From Flavobacterium zhairuonense (lineage in GTDB: Bacteria > Bacteroidota > Bacteroidia > Flavobacteriales > Flavobacteriaceae): a DNA stretch of 64,000 nt. The notes under the pieces were generated by a model that saw only the letters and a list, made by a program, of their open reading frames with translations, made no database searches and was not told the origin of the DNA. Shown here in pieces: positions 62,552-64,000 of the stretch. Each line of letters begins with the position of its first letter. Within the stretch, counting starts at the first letter, position 1. A program made the translations under genes and the position numbers. The stretch spans positions 62,001 through 126,000 of the forward strand of contig NZ_SJSY01000073.1 in NCBI RefSeq assembly GCF_004352915.1, given 5' to 3'.

Positions 62552-63829
62552 ATGAAAAATAACCCAAATCAAAAGAACTCATTAAAACACGTTCTTTTTG
62601 GAAGCCTCATAGGCACCACAATTGAATTTTTTGATTTCTATATTTATGCCAATGCTGCAGTATTGGTTTTTCCTCAATTATTTTTTCCAAGTGCCGATTC
62701 AACTATGGCAACCCTAGAATCATTAGCTACTTTTTCGATTGCTTTTTTATCGCGTCCGTTGGGTTCAGCTTTTTTTGGACATTATGGAGATAAAATTGGC
62801 CGTAAATTTACCTTGGTTGCAGCTTTACTGACGATGGGAATTTCGACCGTTGCAATTGGATTTTTACCGAGTTATGCTAGTATTGGGGTTGTAGCGCCTT
62901 TATTATTAATGCTTTGCCGATTTGGCCAAGGAGTTGGTTTAGGTGGAGAATGGGGCGGAGCTGTTTTGCTTGCGATTGAAAATGCGCCACCACATAAACG
63001 AGCTTGGTACGGAATGTTTCCGCAATTAGGCGCGCCAATTGGTTTGTTGCTTTCTGGTGGAACCTTTTTATTGCTGACAGATTCTATGAGTAATGAGGAT
63101 TTTATGAATTATGGTTGGAGAATTCCGTTTATTGCCAGCGCGCTTTTAGTGGTTGTAGGTTTTTATATCCGAACAAAAATTACGGAAACACCTTCTTTTG
63201 AAACTGCTAAGAAAGAACAAGAAGAGGTTAAAGTGCCTTTTTTTGAGTTGGTTAAATCATATAAAAACCAATTGGTTTTCGGTACTTTCGCAGCAATTAC
63301 TACTTTTTTGGTTTTTTATTTAATGACCGTTTTTACGCTAAGTTGGGCAACATCAGATTTGGGAATCGTTAAAAGAGATGGATTATTGATACAATTATTC
63401 TCAGTATTGTTTTTTGCGCTTTTTATTCCGGTTTCGGCTGTAGTGGCTGATAAAATTGGGCGCCGTAAAATGCTTATTTTGGCTACAGCGGCAATTGCAG
63501 TTTTTGGATCTTTCTTTTCGTTCTTTTTAAGTACAGGAAATATTACGTTAGTGACCACATTTGCTTGTATCGGAATGGCTTTAATGGGATTTACTTATGG
63601 CCCGTTAGGAACCTTTTTGTCCGAGTTGTTTCCAACGAATGTTCGTTATTCTGGTGCTTCTTTGACTTTTAATTTGGCAGGAATTCTAGGCGCGGCTTTT
63701 GCGCCAATGATTGCTATTTGGCTGGCTAAAACTTACAGCGTAAGTTATGTTGGCATATATTTAATGATTGCCGCTTTTATTTCATTGATTTCTTTATTAG
63801 TGATTAGTAAGGACGAGCATAAGTTTTAG
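62552..63829 (+). CDS. MFS transporter, metabolite:H+ symporter (MHS) family
   Basis: A 425-residue, 12-helix symporter of the ProP/ShiA/KgtP type. The N-terminal helix is VLFGSLIGTTIEFFDFYIYANA, the loop GHYGDKIGRKFTL is the MFS A-motif, and RFGQGVGLGGEWGGAVLLAIE is the MHS signature. RWKIP is replaced by GWRIPFIASALL. Substrates in the family are organic acids, proline/betaine and shikimate; none can be selected from sequence. It is followed by a terminator and the ArsR-type regulator gene. Confidence 0.92.
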   Translation: MKNNPNQKNSLKHVLFGSLIGTTIEFFDFYIYANAAVLVFPQLFFPSADSTMATLESLATFSIAFLSRPLGSAFFGHYGDKIGRKFTLVAALLTMGISTVAIGFLPSYASIGVVAPLLLMLCRFGQGVGLGGEWGGAVLLAIENAPPHKRAWYGMFPQLGAPIGLLLSGGTFLLLTDSMSNEDFMNYGWRIPFIASALLVVVGFYIRTKITETPSFETAKKEQEEVKVPFFELVKSYKNQLVFGTFAAITTFLVFYLMTVFTLSWATSDLGIVKRDGLLIQLFSVLFFALFIPVSAVVADKIGRRKMLILATAAIAVFGSFFSFFLSTGNITLVTTFACIGMALMGFTYGPLGTFLSELFPTNVRYSGASLTFNLAGILGAAFAPMIAIWLAKTYSVSYVGIYLMIAAFISLISLLVISKDEHKF

Positions 63830-63847
63830 TTTAATTTTCAATTATAT

Positions 63848-63881
63848 AAAAAAGCGGCAATAAGAAAATTGCTGCTTTTTT
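63848..63881 (+). terminator. Terminator of the MHS transporter gene
   Basis: A 13-base stem (AAAAAAGCGGCAA with TTGCTGCTTTTTT, one G-T pair) and an 8-base loop, 19 bases past the stop. Confidence 0.8.
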
Positions 63882-63898
63882 TTTGCTAATTAAAAAAG

Positions 63899-63920
63899 TA
63901 TTTAGATATTTGTCTAAATA
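63899..63920. promoter_or_regulatory. Palindromic operator upstream of the ArsR-type gene
   Basis: TATTTAGA and TCTAAATA form a perfect 8-bp inverted repeat around TATTTG, 8 bases before the ATG of a regulator gene. ArsR-family proteins usually repress their own gene through such a palindrome, so this is a natural candidate operator. Confidence 0.6.
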
Positions 63921-63928
63921 TATAAATA

Positions 63929-64000
63929 ATGAACGAGATTTTTAAAGCATTAAATGATGCAACCCGAAGAGAAATTCTGGAACTGTTGAAAGAGAAAGAT
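63929..64000 (+). CDS. ArsR-family transcriptional regulator, N-terminal fragment
   Basis: The last 24 codons of the window, from ATG 63929, encode IFKALNDATRREILELLKEKD after the first Met-Asn-Glu, the classic start of the ArsR/SmtB winged helix (ALxxxTRxxILELL). It continues beyond the window, so metal- or activator-binding residues are not visible. The position after the palindromic operator supports autoregulation. Fragments of this kind also occur in SRPBCC-linked regulators, so the ligand class remains open. Confidence 0.85.
   Translation, partial: MNEIFKALNDATRREILELLKEKD

Overview
The window reads as chromosomal DNA of a Flavobacterium-like member of the Bacteroidota. The evidence is the AT-rich composition, promoters with a TAnnTTTG -7 box instead of a classical -10, the near absence of Shine-Dalgarno sequences, a 1113-residue SecA, a DUF4295 gene after rpmB-rpmG, bacillithiol synthesis (BshC), and many short lipoproteins. 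No rRNA, tRNA, phage, plasmid or transposase gene was seen.

Layout. 1-7400: end of a permease, 1-Cys peroxiredoxin, CPA2 antiporter, PurB, Sir2 deacylase and a secreted BNR-type propeller. 7560-10525: a decayed hypothetical gene, then a compact three-gene set (APS kinase, Asp/Asn beta-hydroxylase-like oxygenase, sulfotransferase) that looks like a dedicated sulfation module. 10587-17378: TrmH, then a minus-strand metal-uptake-like locus (small CNGRC membrane protein, TonB-dependent receptor, PepSY membrane protein, DUF2306 protein, YARHG lipoprotein). 17484-28900: SecA, a DUF2795 protein, cobalamin adenosyltransferase, an ABC ATPase, lipoproteins, a methyltransferase, an FKBP, a four-helix-bundle (S23/IVS-type) gene, an ABC-F protein and a secreted propeller.

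29353-43920 is a Wzx/Wzy-type exopolysaccharide locus: nucleotidyltransferase, SGNH hydrolase, hexapeptide acyltransferase, flippase, polymerase, three glycosyltransferases, a WecG/TagA transferase, an initiating phosphoglycosyltransferase, Wza, the Wzc tyrosine kinase, and a convergent PHP-type tyrosine phosphatase. Repeat units would be started on undecaprenyl phosphate, extended, flipped, polymerised and exported, with the Wzc/phosphatase pair controlling the cycle. 44061-64000 is mostly housekeeping: two NagX-like acyltransferases, a surface-antigen barrel, a glycosyltransferase, an E2 acyltransferase, an exonuclease, an Hpt protein, CinA, L28-L33-DUF4295-FtsY, Ndk, BshC, an MHS transporter and the start of an ArsR regulator.

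The most unusual layer is between the genes. At least nine families of short-word repeats (units of about 6-8 bases, each family with its own word, often folded as long inverted repeats) almost always sit within 0-20 bases of a stop codon. One family flanks the four-helix-bundle gene as inverted arms and also occurs alone after ndk. This suggests a REP/RAYT-like arrangement with a different partner protein, which is inference. A separate leader-type repeat occurs twice, both times upstream of a gene and in that gene's orientation.
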